Of a stretch of 64,000 nt of DNA, positions 37,101 to 45,477 are shown in pieces (the stretch's first letter is position 1; each line of letters opens with the position of its first letter). The position numbers and the translations under genes were made by a program. This DNA comes from Neorhizobium sp. JUb45 (GTDB taxonomy: Bacteria > Pseudomonadota > Alphaproteobacteria > Rhizobiales > Rhizobiaceae): contig NZ_SLYW01000009.1 in NCBI RefSeq assembly GCF_004343585.1, positions 1 to 64,000 of the forward strand. The letters run 5' to 3'. The notes beneath the pieces were generated by a model. It did no database searches, was not told where the DNA came from, and saw only the letters and a list, made by a program, of their open reading frames with translations.

Positions 37101-38119
37101 CTGGCACGGTCACCTACAATATTGGCTTTAGCCCAACTCAGGTCGCCGAGGATATCGACAATCTGGTGCGTGGTTTCGTGCAGACACGGCAAAACATGAT
37201 AGCCTCGTCCATCAAGGTTCCCGGCCTGATGGAACGACGCCGTATGGCAACAGCAACCGATCCGGTCACGGCCCGCATGATGCCATCTGCAGAGGGTATG
37301 ACACTCGGCTTCTCTACCAGCCTTGCACAGTTGGAGTCTGCAAGAGATGCCGTCGATGGTGGGGCAGGGGGATACTTCTCTTCGTTCAACATCTGGATCG
37401 ATGGAACCTTCTTCGCCCATAATCGCGAGGAAAACGGAAACAAGTGGGGTAACTTTGCAATGGTTTCCGCCGGGGCGGATTACCTGCTTTCCGATAAGGC
37501 GCTGCTAGGAGTCTCTTTCCACTACGACCGGATGACGGATCCAACCAATGAGGATACGACCCTGACCGGCAACGGCTGGCTCGCCGGCCCCTACGCTTCA
37601 TTCGAAATTGGCAAGAATGTCTTCTGGGATACGAGTCTGCTTTACGGCGGCTCTGCCAACGATATCGATACCCGGTTCTGGGACGGCACATTCGATACCA
37701 GTCGCTGGCTGTTCGACACCTCCATCAAGGGGCAGTGGAACCTTGATGAGGTCACGGTGCTCACGCCCAAGCTTCGTGCGGTCTACATGTCGGAAACGGT
37801 TGACGATTATTCCGTTACGAACGGCGCGGGTGATATCCTTGATCTCGACGGCTTCACCAGCGAGCAATTACGCGCCAGCCTTGGTGCAGAAATATCGCGG
37901 CAGGTCACGCTGGACAACGACCTCGTGTTGACACCGAAGATCGGCGCCACAGCTGGCTTCTCTGGGATGGATGGCGCCGGTGCATTCGCGCAGGTGTCCG
38001 CCGGATTGTCGATGCAGACGAGCCAGGAGTTCGATGTCGATTTCGGCTTGCTGTTCAACATCGAAGGCGATGGCGAGCAATCGGCTGGTGCAAGAGTGGG
38101 AATCAGTGGGCGGTTCTAG
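34172..38119 (+). CDS. Autotransporter adhesin with IPT/TIG, putative-Ig (He_PIG) repeats and FN3 domain
   Basis: A 1315-residue surface protein. It has an extended signal peptide (hydrophobic core about residues 27–48, cut near AYALSA). Then follow a secreted head, an IPT/TIG domain (about 158–243: VNPNAGTTAGGTLVTITGTN), He_PIG repeats at about 246–333 and 337–425, an FN3 domain (427–515), a cadherin/Ig-like domain (521–605), and more He_PIG repeats at about 607–695, 697–786 and 790–881. After a linker, residues about 1040–1315 form an autotransporter beta-barrel ending in the typical aromatic residue (GISGRF). The repeats share LPAGLTLNxSTGxISGTPT-like motifs. It is expected to act in adhesion or cell–cell contact. 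It stands alone. Confidence 0.9.
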   Translation: MSTGAGLWKCSNQCDSNQRFSRLSLVQMLISFVVALLAVGATGFSPAYALSAACSTLNNQSGTTSYTGRFAASAFDTGETITVSFTDNGTDPKTNQTASANIRLSTYDLAAVYVYSSYSGSQGQQSGTNNSLSTSGLYIALNARTYLSAFSIVCSGQLSTPSVISVNPNAGTTAGGTLVTITGTNFTGATGVTFGGTAATSYTVNSATSVTAATPAHAAGSVDVVVTTANGTATLSSGYSYTAANLSLMPPSGALNSGTVGTVFSQTITVSGGSLPYSYSVNSGALPAGVTLNTATGAIVGTPTTAGSYSFAVTATDANNTAASASYTLAIAAISVPLTVSPSSGALTTGTVGTAYSEAVSVSGGTSPYSYAVTSGSLPAGLALNTSTGVISGTPTTGGYAAFTVAATDANSATGSASYTLAIAAVVPGAPTIGAATAGDGGATVSFTAPSANGGAAITGYTFTASPGGATATGAASPITVTGLTNGTAYTFTVVATNSVGSSAASAASNSVTPAAAVQLPVANNVSATVAANSLANPIALNITGGAANSVAIASNPAHGTASIAGTSITYTPTAGYSGADSFTYTATNTAGTSTAATVSITVSAPTFAFSPAAGTLTGATVGTAYSQTVAASGGASPYTYAVSSGSLPAGLTLDMSTGVISGTLTTAGNASFTVTATDANNAAGSSAYALAVTSQAVTLTVSPASGALTSGTVGTAYSGSVSATGGTAPYTYDATGLPAGLTLNASTGTISGTPTAAGNSSVVVTVNDSSTPANTGDANYTLAIAAAPAVSFTFSPSGGALTEAMAGEDYSQAISATGGAAPLIYSLSSGSLPNGVVLNVSTGELTGPLAAGSEGDYSFTIQARDNNGDIGTASYTLKVAPRAVTVDDKVVSVPAGSSPANVNLAGGATGGPFVSGDLTFVEPANAGTVSIVNGEFAQAGGPTPTGWYLKFIPNPAYAGQVRIGFRLTSALGVSNTGTVTYNIGFSPTQVAEDIDNLVRGFVQTRQNMIASSIKVPGLMERRRMATATDPVTARMMPSAEGMTLGFSTSLAQLESARDAVDGGAGGYFSSFNIWIDGTFFAHNREENGNKWGNFAMVSAGADYLLSDKALLGVSFHYDRMTDPTNEDTTLTGNGWLAGPYASFEIGKNVFWDTSLLYGGSANDIDTRFWDGTFDTSRWLFDTSIKGQWNLDEVTVLTPKLRAVYMSETVDDYSVTNGAGDILDLDGFTSEQLRASLGAEISRQVTLDNDLVLTPKIGATAGFSGMDGAGAFAQVSAGLSMQTSQEFDVDFGLLFNIEGDGEQSAGARVGISGRF

Positions 38120-38320
38120 AAGGGTGCCATGCGTCCGAGCGACGACCACTGCTCAACCGTGCGGCGAGCTGTGCTTACCGTACGCTTGCCGCGACACCAA
38201 AATTCAGAGGGCAATCCTTCTCAACAATCATCGTGCTGCGTCAGTTTCTTCGCACAGACTGCTTGAGCTAGATACTTCGGCTGAATCAAAGGAACAACGC
38301 ATTGACCTGCCTACATTTTT

Positions 38321-38364
38321 TAGCACGCAAATAAACAGGTCGACGGTTCAGATCCTATCAACGC
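38321..38364 (+). repeat. tRNA 3'-half-like degenerate repeat, copy D
   Basis: Reads TTAGCACGCAAATAAACAGG, then TCGACGGTTCAGATCC and TATCAACGCG, and aligns with copies C and F from the TTAGC box to the end. It lies about 200 bp after the autotransporter stop. Confidence 0.5.
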
Positions 38365-38386
38365 GTTCAGATCACCGGAAACGCAT

Positions 38387-38806
38387 TTACTCACGTTCGA
38401 TTTTGATGGTGACCTTGCCGGGACGGTCAAAAACCGAGACATCTCCTTGGACTTCACCAAGAATGACGATACCCGGCTGAGGAACGCGTCCATCACGGTA
38501 GTAGATGACGAAATCGCCGGAACTCCAGAGACCAAGCGTTCCAGCAGAGAATTCGCGCTGTCGCGAAGCGGCCGGTAGTGCAGCGGGCAGGTTGCCTGTC
38601 TTTTCCTGGCGCAGATGATCGTCCATCTCGATCGTCAACGGCAGCATGTCGGCAAGTGCGCGAGCAGCCGCGTTGTCGGCCAGCTCGGCCGTGATGTTGC
38701 CCCAGTTGGATGAAATTGAAATGCGGTCCTGCGCCAAGGCGGCTCCTCCAAGCGTTAGTGTGAGCAAAGCGACGGCAATCATCGATGTTTCTGCGGGACG
38801 TTTCAT
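38387..38806 (-). CDS. Exported cyclophilin-like fold protein
   Basis: A 139-residue protein with a signal peptide (hydrophobic core about residues 9–22, cut near ALAQD). The mature part matches the cyclophilin-like family: ITAELADNAAARALADMLPL, then EMDDHLRQEKTGNLP, then SSGDFVIYYRDG and GIVILGEVQGDV. The fold resembles prolyl isomerases but members usually lack a proven activity. It lies 17 bp after the DUF4405 gene and is likely the last gene of a minus-strand operon beginning with the MFS exporter. It probably sits in the periplasm. Confidence 0.8.
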   Translation of the reverse strand: MKRPAETSMIAVALLTLTLGGAALAQDRISISSNWGNITAELADNAAARALADMLPLTIEMDDHLRQEKTGNLPAALPAASRQREFSAGTLGLWSSGDFVIYYRDGRVPQPGIVILGEVQGDVSVFDRPGKVTIKIERE

Positions 38807-38823
38807 GTTCCACCATTCTGTAA

Positions 38824-39531
38824 CTAAGAACGAAGCTTTCCGGCTGACCTCAAACCAGCCAACGCGTAGTGTGAAAGTACCGCGACACCTGTGACGACCG
38901 CAGTCCAGTGCGCGAAAAACGGAGCTACGGAGGCAGTAAAATCCCAGAACTCAATGCTGTAACCGAACATCAGCTTCGTTGAGACGCCGAGCACAACGAA
39001 ACTCCAGGCGCCAAGAGCTACGAAGATCACCGCAACAAGTCTGAACATGCCGGTCCTGATCCGCGAGTGAGTTAGATTGAATATTGTCCCGGCCGTCGCC
39101 ATCACACGTGTCCAATGGCTGCCGACATGAACGGCGATGATCATCGCCACCCAGTGGGCCGAGAACCAGTGGAGTTCGATGACGCTGATACTGTCCGTGA
39201 ACTGGATGAAGCTCAGCACCGAGCGGGATATCAGCACGCTGGTCGCCAACAGCACCGCCATGTTGATCACGAGCCAGAAATGTACCACCGCGACTGCCCA
39301 GCGGCGGGCGTCATAACGCCTGATACGAAGTTTCAAGAACCAGCGCCTATTGGTGTAGAGGTGCCATGCCAAAAGTCCGAACATGGCTGTCCCAAAAATC
39401 TCATGGGGGCCATTGTCGAGCCACCAGTAGGCGAGCGATAGCAACAAGAGTGCTGCCATACTGGCGGGAAGAAAAAGACGGTTGGTCGCTAGTCGCAGCG
39501 GCACGCCACTGACATCAAAGCGCATCGTCAT
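38824..39531 (-). CDS. DUF4405 membrane protein, cytochrome b-like
   Basis: A 235-residue integral membrane protein with about six helices (approximately residues 20–40, 45–62, 82–105, 127–147, 170–192 and 204–226). Several histidines lie inside helices (GLLAWHLY, AVVHFWLV, HWFSAHWVAMIIAVHVGSHW), which suggests haem b ligation as in cytochrome b561-type proteins. The ATG at 39531 (MTMRFDVSG) overlaps the end of the P460-like gene by 17 bp; the open frame to 39729 is inside that gene and is dismissed. Together with the haem protein upstream it may form a membrane electron-transfer unit. Confidence 0.78.
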   Translation of the reverse strand: MTMRFDVSGVPLRLATNRLFLPASMAALLLLSLAYWWLDNGPHEIFGTAMFGLLAWHLYTNRRWFLKLRIRRYDARRWAVAVVHFWLVINMAVLLATSVLISRSVLSFIQFTDSISVIELHWFSAHWVAMIIAVHVGSHWTRVMATAGTIFNLTHSRIRTGMFRLVAVIFVALGAWSFVVLGVSTKLMFGYSIEFWDFTASVAPFFAHWTAVVTGVAVLSHYALAGLRSAGKLRS

Positions 39532-39997
39532 CGGAGATCGCTCCATCAAACGTAAACATGAACTGTTCGGATTGCTTTGACCGGTGGCAGGAATAACAGC
39601 GAGCGACATTCTCGTCCGCTTTGACGATCTGATCGGGCCAGAACCACTGGTATTCCCACTGATCGGCGCCATCACTGATTTTCTGTCCGACGAGATACCG
39701 CGTGAGAACATCGCTCTGATAGTCGACAAGAACCATATGTGTGCCGGTGGGAACAGGCTGCCCGGCCTTGAGCGCGGCCAGCGCCTCGGGGCTTGTCAGC
39801 ATGTGCTCGCGGGTGATTCCCCTCCGAACCGTCGTATAATGTTCGAGCTGATCGAGAGGCGGGAATGTCACCGAGTTCGACGCCGCGAGTGCTGTGGTCG
39901 GCGTCAGCTCGGTTTCGACCAGAAAATAGCCTGCCAGAACGATCACGAAGGGTAGGGCCATCAAGCCGAACCAGCGAAAGATCTTCATAGTGTTCAT
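39515..39997 (-). CDS. Cytochrome P460-like exported haem protein
   Basis: A 160-residue protein with an N-terminal signal or anchor helix (about residues 8–26) and a c-type haem motif CYSCH near residue 136, close to the C-terminus. The region before it (THMVLVDYQSD, QWEYQWFWPDQIV) resembles the cytochrome P460 family. These periplasmic haem proteins oxidise small nitrogen compounds or bind ligands; the substrate here is unknown. It overlaps the DUF4405 gene, so haem protein and membrane protein probably work together. Confidence 0.72.
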   Translation of the reverse strand: MNTMKIFRWFGLMALPFVIVLAGYFLVETELTPTTALAASNSVTFPPLDQLEHYTTVRRGITREHMLTSPEALAALKAGQPVPTGTHMVLVDYQSDVLTRYLVGQKISDGADQWEYQWFWPDQIVKADENVARCYSCHRSKQSEQFMFTFDGAISDDDAL

Positions 39998-40127
39998 CCC
40001 TTATGCCCATCGATTAGCGGCCGCCGCACTCTCTGCCTCGCACTGCGTACGCAATTGTCGAGCTGGCAAATACAGATGGAAGGACTGAGGCCACGAGCAC
40101 CGCCCGCAGCCCCATTCCGCTTACCGG

Positions 40128-41240
40128 TCAAGCGAGGTGTTGATCGAAGAAGCCTTTCAGCTTGTCGAACGGGATCAAATCGACACGGTCGTAGAGATCA
40201 ACGTGACCGGCGCCCTTCACCCAGACCAATTCTTTCGGCTCGGAAGCACGCTTGTAGGCATCCTCACTAAATACCTTCGAATGCGCCTGGTCGCCGGAGA
40301 TAAACAGCATCGGCCGCGGCGAGATCGTCTCGATATCGTTGAACGGGTAGAAGTTTGCGAACTTGACCACGCTGCTCATCGTCGGCTTGGTGGTCGTCTG
40401 CTTCGTTGCACCAGCTGGGGTGAACTCGCCGCGCGGCGTCCGGTAGAAGTCGAAGAACTCGCGCTGCACTGGATCTGTATCGGCTGTCAGTTCCAGAGTG
40501 GTGCCGCCGACATATTGGACAGGGGCGCCATCTGCTTCTGCCCAGCGCTGTTCCGCTGCTGCGGCGATGAACGCCTTGCGCTGCTCGACGCTCTGAGAGT
40601 GGTTGAGTGCATCACGGAAGGCCGAGCCCATATCGTACATGCTGACGGTTGCGACCGCCTTGATACGGGGGTCGATCTTGGCCGCGCTGACGACGAAGCT
40701 GCCACTGCCGCAGACACCAATTGCACCGATGTTGGCGCGGTCAACGAAAGCATTTGAACCAAGGAAATCGACACCGGCGCTGAACGCCTCGGAATAAACT
40801 TCCGGGGAAACCAGGTTACGCGATTGCCCTTCGCTCTCGCCCCAGAAGGGCAAATCTATGGACATCGTGACAAAGCCCTGTTCCGCCATTTTGGTGGCGT
40901 AGAGATTAGCGCTCTGCTCTTTCACCGCCCCCATCGGATGACCGACGATGATCGCCGGGTTCTTCGTCGCACGGTCCAGATCTTTGGGAAGATAGAGATT
41001 GCCGGCAACATTCGTTTCGTACTGGGTCTTGAACGTGACCTTCTGCAGGGTCACCCGGTCACTGGTGTAGAAATTTGACGCGCCATTGGACATGTCTTGA
41101 GCCTCTGCATTTGTGATGTTGAAAATGGACATCGCCCCAAGGGCAGCGACGCCGGCACCTGTCATCTTGAGAAGATGTCGGCGGTCGATACCGGTCGTCG
41201 AAGTCCTTTTGTCGTCTTGGTTTTGGTTGGTCATCTGCAT
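40128..41240 (-). CDS. Tat-exported alpha/beta hydrolase (dienelactone hydrolase-like)
   Basis: A 370-residue hydrolase. Residues 20–21 are a twin arginine in IDRRHLLKMTGAG followed by a hydrophobic segment and AEAQ, so export by the Tat pathway is likely. The catalytic domain shows PAIIVGHPMGAVKEQSANLY, a nucleophile elbow GVCGSGSF, and a late acid/His region (FISGDQAHS and KGAGHVDLYD). The ATG at 41240 has GGAGAC in front and is preferred to the long upstream frame. The gene lies between an MFS exporter and the haem-protein genes, all on the minus strand and divergent from a LysR gene. The substrate is unknown. Confidence 0.82.
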   Translation of the reverse strand: MQMTNQNQDDKRTSTTGIDRRHLLKMTGAGVAALGAMSIFNITNAEAQDMSNGASNFYTSDRVTLQKVTFKTQYETNVAGNLYLPKDLDRATKNPAIIVGHPMGAVKEQSANLYATKMAEQGFVTMSIDLPFWGESEGQSRNLVSPEVYSEAFSAGVDFLGSNAFVDRANIGAIGVCGSGSFVVSAAKIDPRIKAVATVSMYDMGSAFRDALNHSQSVEQRKAFIAAAAEQRWAEADGAPVQYVGGTTLELTADTDPVQREFFDFYRTPRGEFTPAGATKQTTTKPTMSSVVKFANFYPFNDIETISPRPMLFISGDQAHSKVFSEDAYKRASEPKELVWVKGAGHVDLYDRVDLIPFDKLKGFFDQHLA

Positions 41241-41296
41241 GTCTCCGTGAGTGGTGATGAGATGGAAATTGAGCTGGCGGGAGTGACCGCCGCGTT

Positions 41297-42529
41297 TCAT
41301 CGGCGTGTGAACCGCCAGGCGGCGATGGCGAAAATGAATGAGCCGACCAGCAGAACGGCTGCGAACAAGAAGGTGGTCCACCAGCCTGAGCCGTCGAACA
41401 GAACGCCGCCGATAGAAGCGCCAAGGGTGATTGCAAGCTGGATGGTCGCTACCTGCAGCCCGCCGCCTGCCTCCGTATCGTCGGGCATGGTCCGGCTAAG
41501 CCAGGTTCCCCAGCCGACAGGAGCGGCCGTGCTAAACAGGCCCCAGCCGATTAGGAGGATTGCGGTGATGGTCGAGGATGACCCGAATGCGATCAGCCCC
41601 AATGCAATGATGGCCATGATCAGCGGGATTGCAGCGAGAATGACGAACAATCGCTTTTGAAGCGAATGGCTGACGATCGTGGTCCCGGCTACACCCGCCA
41701 GGCCCATCAACAGGAGCAGGAGCGACAGAGTCGGTATCGACACCGAGGTCACGGTCTCCAGGAATGGGCGTAGGTATGTGAACAGCGCGAACTGGCCTAT
41801 GAAGAGCAGCATGATCGAGACCATGCCGATCGCCACCGGGGGGCGGAGAAGCAACCGAAAAACATTCGGCGAGCCCTCGTTGCAACGCGGAGGCAGAGAC
41901 GGAAGGCTGATCCACTGCCAGACGAGAGCCAAAAGCGCCAGCGGGACGACGGCGAAGAAAGCGCCCCGCCATCCGATATAGCTGCCGAGCAGGCTTCCGA
42001 GTGGTGCCGCGATCGTCGCGGCGATGGCATTGCCTGCGTTCAGCATCGCCAGGCCTTTAGGCACAGAGTTTTCCGGCACCAACCGCATGACGATCGAAGT
42101 CGACATCGACCAGAAGCCGCCGATGGCGATACCGAGCAGGGCGCGCCCGATCATCAGCACGAGATAGTTCGGGGCAAATGTCACGATCGTTCCCGAGATC
42201 ACCAGGATCAGCGAGAATGACGCAAGAACCAGTCGCCTGTCTAATCTACGTGTTAGCCCCGCCACCAAAATACTGGTGACAACGGCGAAGATACCGGAGA
42301 TCGAGATCGCCTGGCCGGCTCGACCCTCACTCACGCCCAACTCAGCCGCGATCGGCGAGAGAAGGCTGACGGGCATAAACTCTGATGCAATCAGGACGGC
42401 TACGCACAAGGCCATCGAGATGACTGCGCCCCAGGCAGCAACCGGTACTGCCGAGGTTGGAGTTCTCCCGACCGCAGCTTTGATGTCGCCATGGTTGAAG
42501 TCAGATCGTGTGAGAGCGTGTTGTGTCAT
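41297..42529 (-). CDS. MFS efflux transporter, DHA1 (NepI/YdhP/AraJ-like)
   Basis: A 410-residue, 12-helix major facilitator protein. The sequence EFMPVSLLSPIAAELGVSEG, the TRRLDRRLVL loop, and GRALLGIAIGGFWSMSTSI are typical of the DHA1 family of sugar, nucleoside or drug exporters such as NepI. It is the first gene of the minus-strand group and lies 98 bp from a divergent LysR gene, the usual layout in which the regulator controls the exporter. Confidence 0.85.
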   Translation of the reverse strand: MTQHALTRSDFNHGDIKAAVGRTPTSAVPVAAWGAVISMALCVAVLIASEFMPVSLLSPIAAELGVSEGRAGQAISISGIFAVVTSILVAGLTRRLDRRLVLASFSLILVISGTIVTFAPNYLVLMIGRALLGIAIGGFWSMSTSIVMRLVPENSVPKGLAMLNAGNAIAATIAAPLGSLLGSYIGWRGAFFAVVPLALLALVWQWISLPSLPPRCNEGSPNVFRLLLRPPVAIGMVSIMLLFIGQFALFTYLRPFLETVTSVSIPTLSLLLLLMGLAGVAGTTIVSHSLQKRLFVILAAIPLIMAIIALGLIAFGSSSTITAILLIGWGLFSTAAPVGWGTWLSRTMPDDTEAGGGLQVATIQLAITLGASIGGVLFDGSGWWTTFLFAAVLLVGSFIFAIAAWRFTRR

Positions 42530-42627
42530 GGCGGCAATATATGCCGAGGGGAGTCCGAAGATTAGTCATTGCAATTCGCTTGGACTTATCGGTCTATGAC
42601 ATCAATCAATGACGCTTGGAGGTAACC
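42530..42627. promoter_or_regulatory. Divergent promoter region between MFS/hydrolase operon and LysR gene
   Basis: A 98-bp AT-richer gap between divergently transcribed genes. A strong GGAGGT lies 5 bp before the LysR ATG. LysR proteins bind T-N11-A dyads in such gaps; a candidate site around 42562–42605 exists, but no one dyad is convincing. Confidence 0.4.
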
Positions 42628-43515
42628 ATGAAGCGGGAAGATCTCAACGACATGCTCTGGTTCCTGGCAGTGGCTGAGGAGCGGAGTTTCACCAAAGCGG
42701 CCGCGAAACTCGGGACGTCGCAATCAACCATCAGCCATACGATCAAGAAGCTCGAAGCCCGGATGGGGCTGCGCCTTTTGACGCGCACCACCCGCAGTGT
42801 CGTTCCGACGGAGGCGGGCGAGAGGCTGATCCGCTCATTGGCACCGCGTATCGAAGAGCTCGAAACCGAGATCGACGAGTTGATGGCAATCCGGGACAAG
42901 CCATCCGGCCTGGTTCGGATAACCCTCTCGGATTTCGCACTGGAGCGTTTCGTCTGGCCAAAACTGCGATCGGTTCTCAGGGACTACCCCGATATCAAGG
43001 TCGAACTCATCACCGACAACGGTCTCAATAATATCGTGGAGGAAAAGTTCGATGCTGGAGTGCGGCTTGGCGAAAGCCTGGACAAGGACATGATAGCAGT
43101 CCGGATCGGTCGTGACTGGCGTCTGGTCGCTGTCGGGTCACCCGGATATTTCGCATCCAACTCCACCCCGGTGACACCCCAGGAGCTCGTGGGTCACAAC
43201 TGCATCAACCACCGGCAGTCCAGTGCCGGGGGCCTCTACGCCTGGGAATTTGAAAAGGATGGTCGAGAGCTCCGGGTTCGTGTCGAGGGACAACTGACGT
43301 TCAACACCTCGTACGCTATGATCGATGCAGCCGTAAACCACTATGGGATCGCATATGTACCTGAGGATCTCGTTGAACCGCAGCTTGCCTCGGGACATTT
43401 GGTGCAGGTCCTGGATGACTGGACGCCGCTGTTTTCGGGCTATTACCTCTATTATCCAAGCAGACGGCAGAATTCGCCGGCCTTCAAGGTCGTTGTGGAG
43501 GCGCTACGTGTATGA
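42628..43515 (+). CDS. LysR-family transcriptional regulator
   Basis: A 295-residue regulator with an N-terminal winged HTH (LNDMLWFLAVAEERSFTKAA, TSQSTISHTIKKLE, RLLTRTTRSVVPTEAG) and a periplasmic-binding-like effector domain. It is close to the group of regulators of DHA1 exporters and quinone-type stress genes (YafC/DmlR-like). The ATG at 42628 is chosen because of GGAGGT upstream; the TTG at 42616 is in frame but not needed. It likely controls the divergent MFS–hydrolase genes. Confidence 0.9.
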   Translation: MKREDLNDMLWFLAVAEERSFTKAAAKLGTSQSTISHTIKKLEARMGLRLLTRTTRSVVPTEAGERLIRSLAPRIEELETEIDELMAIRDKPSGLVRITLSDFALERFVWPKLRSVLRDYPDIKVELITDNGLNNIVEEKFDAGVRLGESLDKDMIAVRIGRDWRLVAVGSPGYFASNSTPVTPQELVGHNCINHRQSSAGGLYAWEFEKDGRELRVRVEGQLTFNTSYAMIDAAVNHYGIAYVPEDLVEPQLASGHLVQVLDDWTPLFSGYYLYYPSRRQNSPAFKVVVEALRV

Positions 43516-43560
43516 TTCCGCAGCCCACGGCGATGGATGCTTTTAGGTTCGACATTCCAG

Positions 43561-43620
43561 ATCTGTCAACGACTTCCGTGTTTCGGTAAGGGCGTCGATG
43601 GTTCCGATCCCATCAAGGCG
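43561..43620 (+). repeat. tRNA 3'-half-like degenerate repeat, copy E
   Basis: Contains GGTAAGGGCGTCGATGGTTC and CGATCCCATCAAGGCG, matching the T-arm-like core of the repeat family. It starts 46 bp after the LysR stop. Confidence 0.45.
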
Positions 43621-43752
43621 AAGTTGTTCTTCCCCTCGAATCGCCCGTGGCCGCCATGCAGAGCCTGGGCATCAGGATTTCAAACCGCTTGCGATTGGAT
43701 GGCGCGGGTGTTGACCTCCAAACCGGCGAATGCGTCCATCAGTAGAACATCC

Positions 43753-44652
43753 TTATCCCTTCAGTCTTGCGGTCAACATATCCACGAATGCTGAGACTTT
43801 GGGCGGTCTGAAGCGGGCTGCCGGGTATACCGTGTAGACACCGCCTGAGGGCAGATGCCAGTCCGGCAGGACATGAACCAGGCGTCCGCTCGCTATGTCA
43901 TTGGCCGCCAGAAAATCCGGCAGGACCGACAGCCCGCCGCCTTGCCTCACTGCCTCCATGACCGCTGGCGTTGTGTTTATCGCGATGTCGGACCTGAAAC
44001 GCACGGTGCGCGTCTCGCCTCTTTCCTTGCGGGTAAACGTCCATTCCAAGGGTTCTTTGAGCGCATTGTTGGCGACGAAGGGAAGCGATGGCAAATCGCT
44101 CGGTCCATTAAGTTCGGCGACCTTGCTCGCGAGATGGGGCGGGCTTACCAAATATTGGCGAAACGTGCCGATCCGACGTGCCTGCAAGCTTGAATCAGCC
44201 AGCCAGCCGACGCGAATGGCAAGATCCATATTGTCAGCGACGAGATCGACCATTCTGTCGCTGAGGCTCAACTCGACCTTGCATTCCGCATAGCGGGCAG
44301 TGAAGGCGGTCATCAGGGGAACGACCACCGAGGTGCCATAGTCGTACGGTGCCGTGATCCTCAGCAGACCCTTTGGCTCTGTCCGGGCTTGAGCCAATTC
44401 TCTCAAGGCATCCTCGGCCTCGCGCAAGACAAAGACGCAGCGAAGGTGAAACATTCGCCCCGCCTCGGTCGGCTGGAGACGTCGTGTCGTGCGCATCAAT
44501 AGCGTGGTGCCGACTTCTTCTTCAAGTTTTGCCACCTGCTGGCTGACGACAGCCTTGGTGATGCCGAGATATTCGGCTGCGCGCGTAAACGAACCCGCAT
44601 CGACGACAGCGACGAAATAGGCCAGCCGATTGAGATTGGTCGATTCCTGCAC
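43753..44652 (-). CDS. LysR-family transcriptional regulator
   Basis: A 299-residue LysR protein: HTH in LNRLAYFVAVVDAGSFTRAA, ITKAVVSQQVAKLE, RTTRRLQPTEAG; then an effector-binding domain. The GTG at 44652 is preferred because GGGAG lies 7 bp upstream; the open frame begins at 44691. It is divergent from the DsbA–haem-binding–MBL–NTF2 gene group, which starts 108 bp away, and probably controls it. Confidence 0.88.
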   Translation of the reverse strand: MQESTNLNRLAYFVAVVDAGSFTRAAEYLGITKAVVSQQVAKLEEEVGTTLLMRTTRRLQPTEAGRMFHLRCVFVLREAEDALRELAQARTEPKGLLRITAPYDYGTSVVVPLMTAFTARYAECKVELSLSDRMVDLVADNMDLAIRVGWLADSSLQARRIGTFRQYLVSPPHLASKVAELNGPSDLPSLPFVANNALKEPLEWTFTRKERGETRTVRFRSDIAINTTPAVMEAVRQGGGLSVLPDFLAANDIASGRLVHVLPDWHLPSGGVYTVYPAARFRPPKVSAFVDMLTARLKG

Positions 44653-44760
44653 GCACACGCTCCCTATTGATTGTTTGCTTTTAGCATACATTCTGTCGCG
44701 TTCGACGGACTTCTCGCTTCAATCCTCTCATGCCATCTATAACTTCATAAGGAGCAAGAC

Positions 44761-45441
44761 ATGAGCGACAAGGCCCACATCACCTACTTATTTGATCCCC
44801 TCTGCGGTTGGTGCTATGGCGCGTCGCCATTGCTCGCACAACTCGCTGCGCTTCCAAACCTCATCGTCACACTGGCGCCGACGGGACTGTTCTCGGGGAC
44901 GGGCACGCGGCCGGTGGATGAACAATTTGCCGCCTTTGCCTGGTCCAACGATGTTCGCATCGCGAGCTTAACGGGGCAGCGGTTCACCGAAGATTATCAC
45001 GTGCAGGTGCTAGGCGGCGGTGGAATGCTGGACTCTGGCCCAGCGACGCTGGCAGTCACAGCCGTTTCTCTGACAGAGCCTTCTCGCGAAATCGATGCGC
45101 TCAAGCTCATTCAAGAAGCGCGTTATGATTCCGGTCTCAACATTACCGATCTGCCGGAGCTGCGCGCAATTCTGGAGCATGCCGGCCTTAAGGCCGCTTC
45201 GGACCGCCTTGCAACACCGGATGCGGAACTGCTCGCGGCAAATCGCAAGCGCATCGAGCGGGCCCGGTTGCTCATGCGGGAGTTCGAGGCCGGTGGCGTG
45301 CCAGCGCTGATTGTCGATGACGGACAGCGTCGCGCTCTGGTCAAGGCACATGAACTGTTCGGCAGTGCCGCCGATCTTGTGGCCAGGCTTTCCGCCATCG
45401 GCAGCTCCCGGCCCCTCAATATCCGCCAGAACAAAACCTGA
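44761..45441 (+). CDS. DsbA-family (FrnE-like) thioredoxin-fold protein
   Basis: A 226-residue thiol-disulfide oxidoreductase-like protein without a signal peptide. The active-site pair is C15-G-W-C18 in FDPLCGWCYGASPLL; the cis-proline loop is GVPALIVDDG. It belongs to the cytosolic FrnE/DsbA-like group, which takes part in oxidative stress or polyketide-type reactions. AAGGAG lies 8 bp before the ATG. It is the first gene of a plus-strand group of four, divergent from a LysR gene. Confidence 0.87.
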   Translation: MSDKAHITYLFDPLCGWCYGASPLLAQLAALPNLIVTLAPTGLFSGTGTRPVDEQFAAFAWSNDVRIASLTGQRFTEDYHVQVLGGGGMLDSGPATLAVTAVSLTEPSREIDALKLIQEARYDSGLNITDLPELRAILEHAGLKAASDRLATPDAELLAANRKRIERARLLMREFEAGGVPALIVDDGQRRALVKAHELFGSAADLVARLSAIGSSRPLNIRQNKT

Positions 45442-45477
45442 GGGAGGAAACGATCATGACGATGGAACGAATGACCC

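Noticed and set aside
40137-40757. 206-codon plus-strand frame
   Set aside because: Opposite strand of the Tat-exported hydrolase; no ribosome binding site and no family match.
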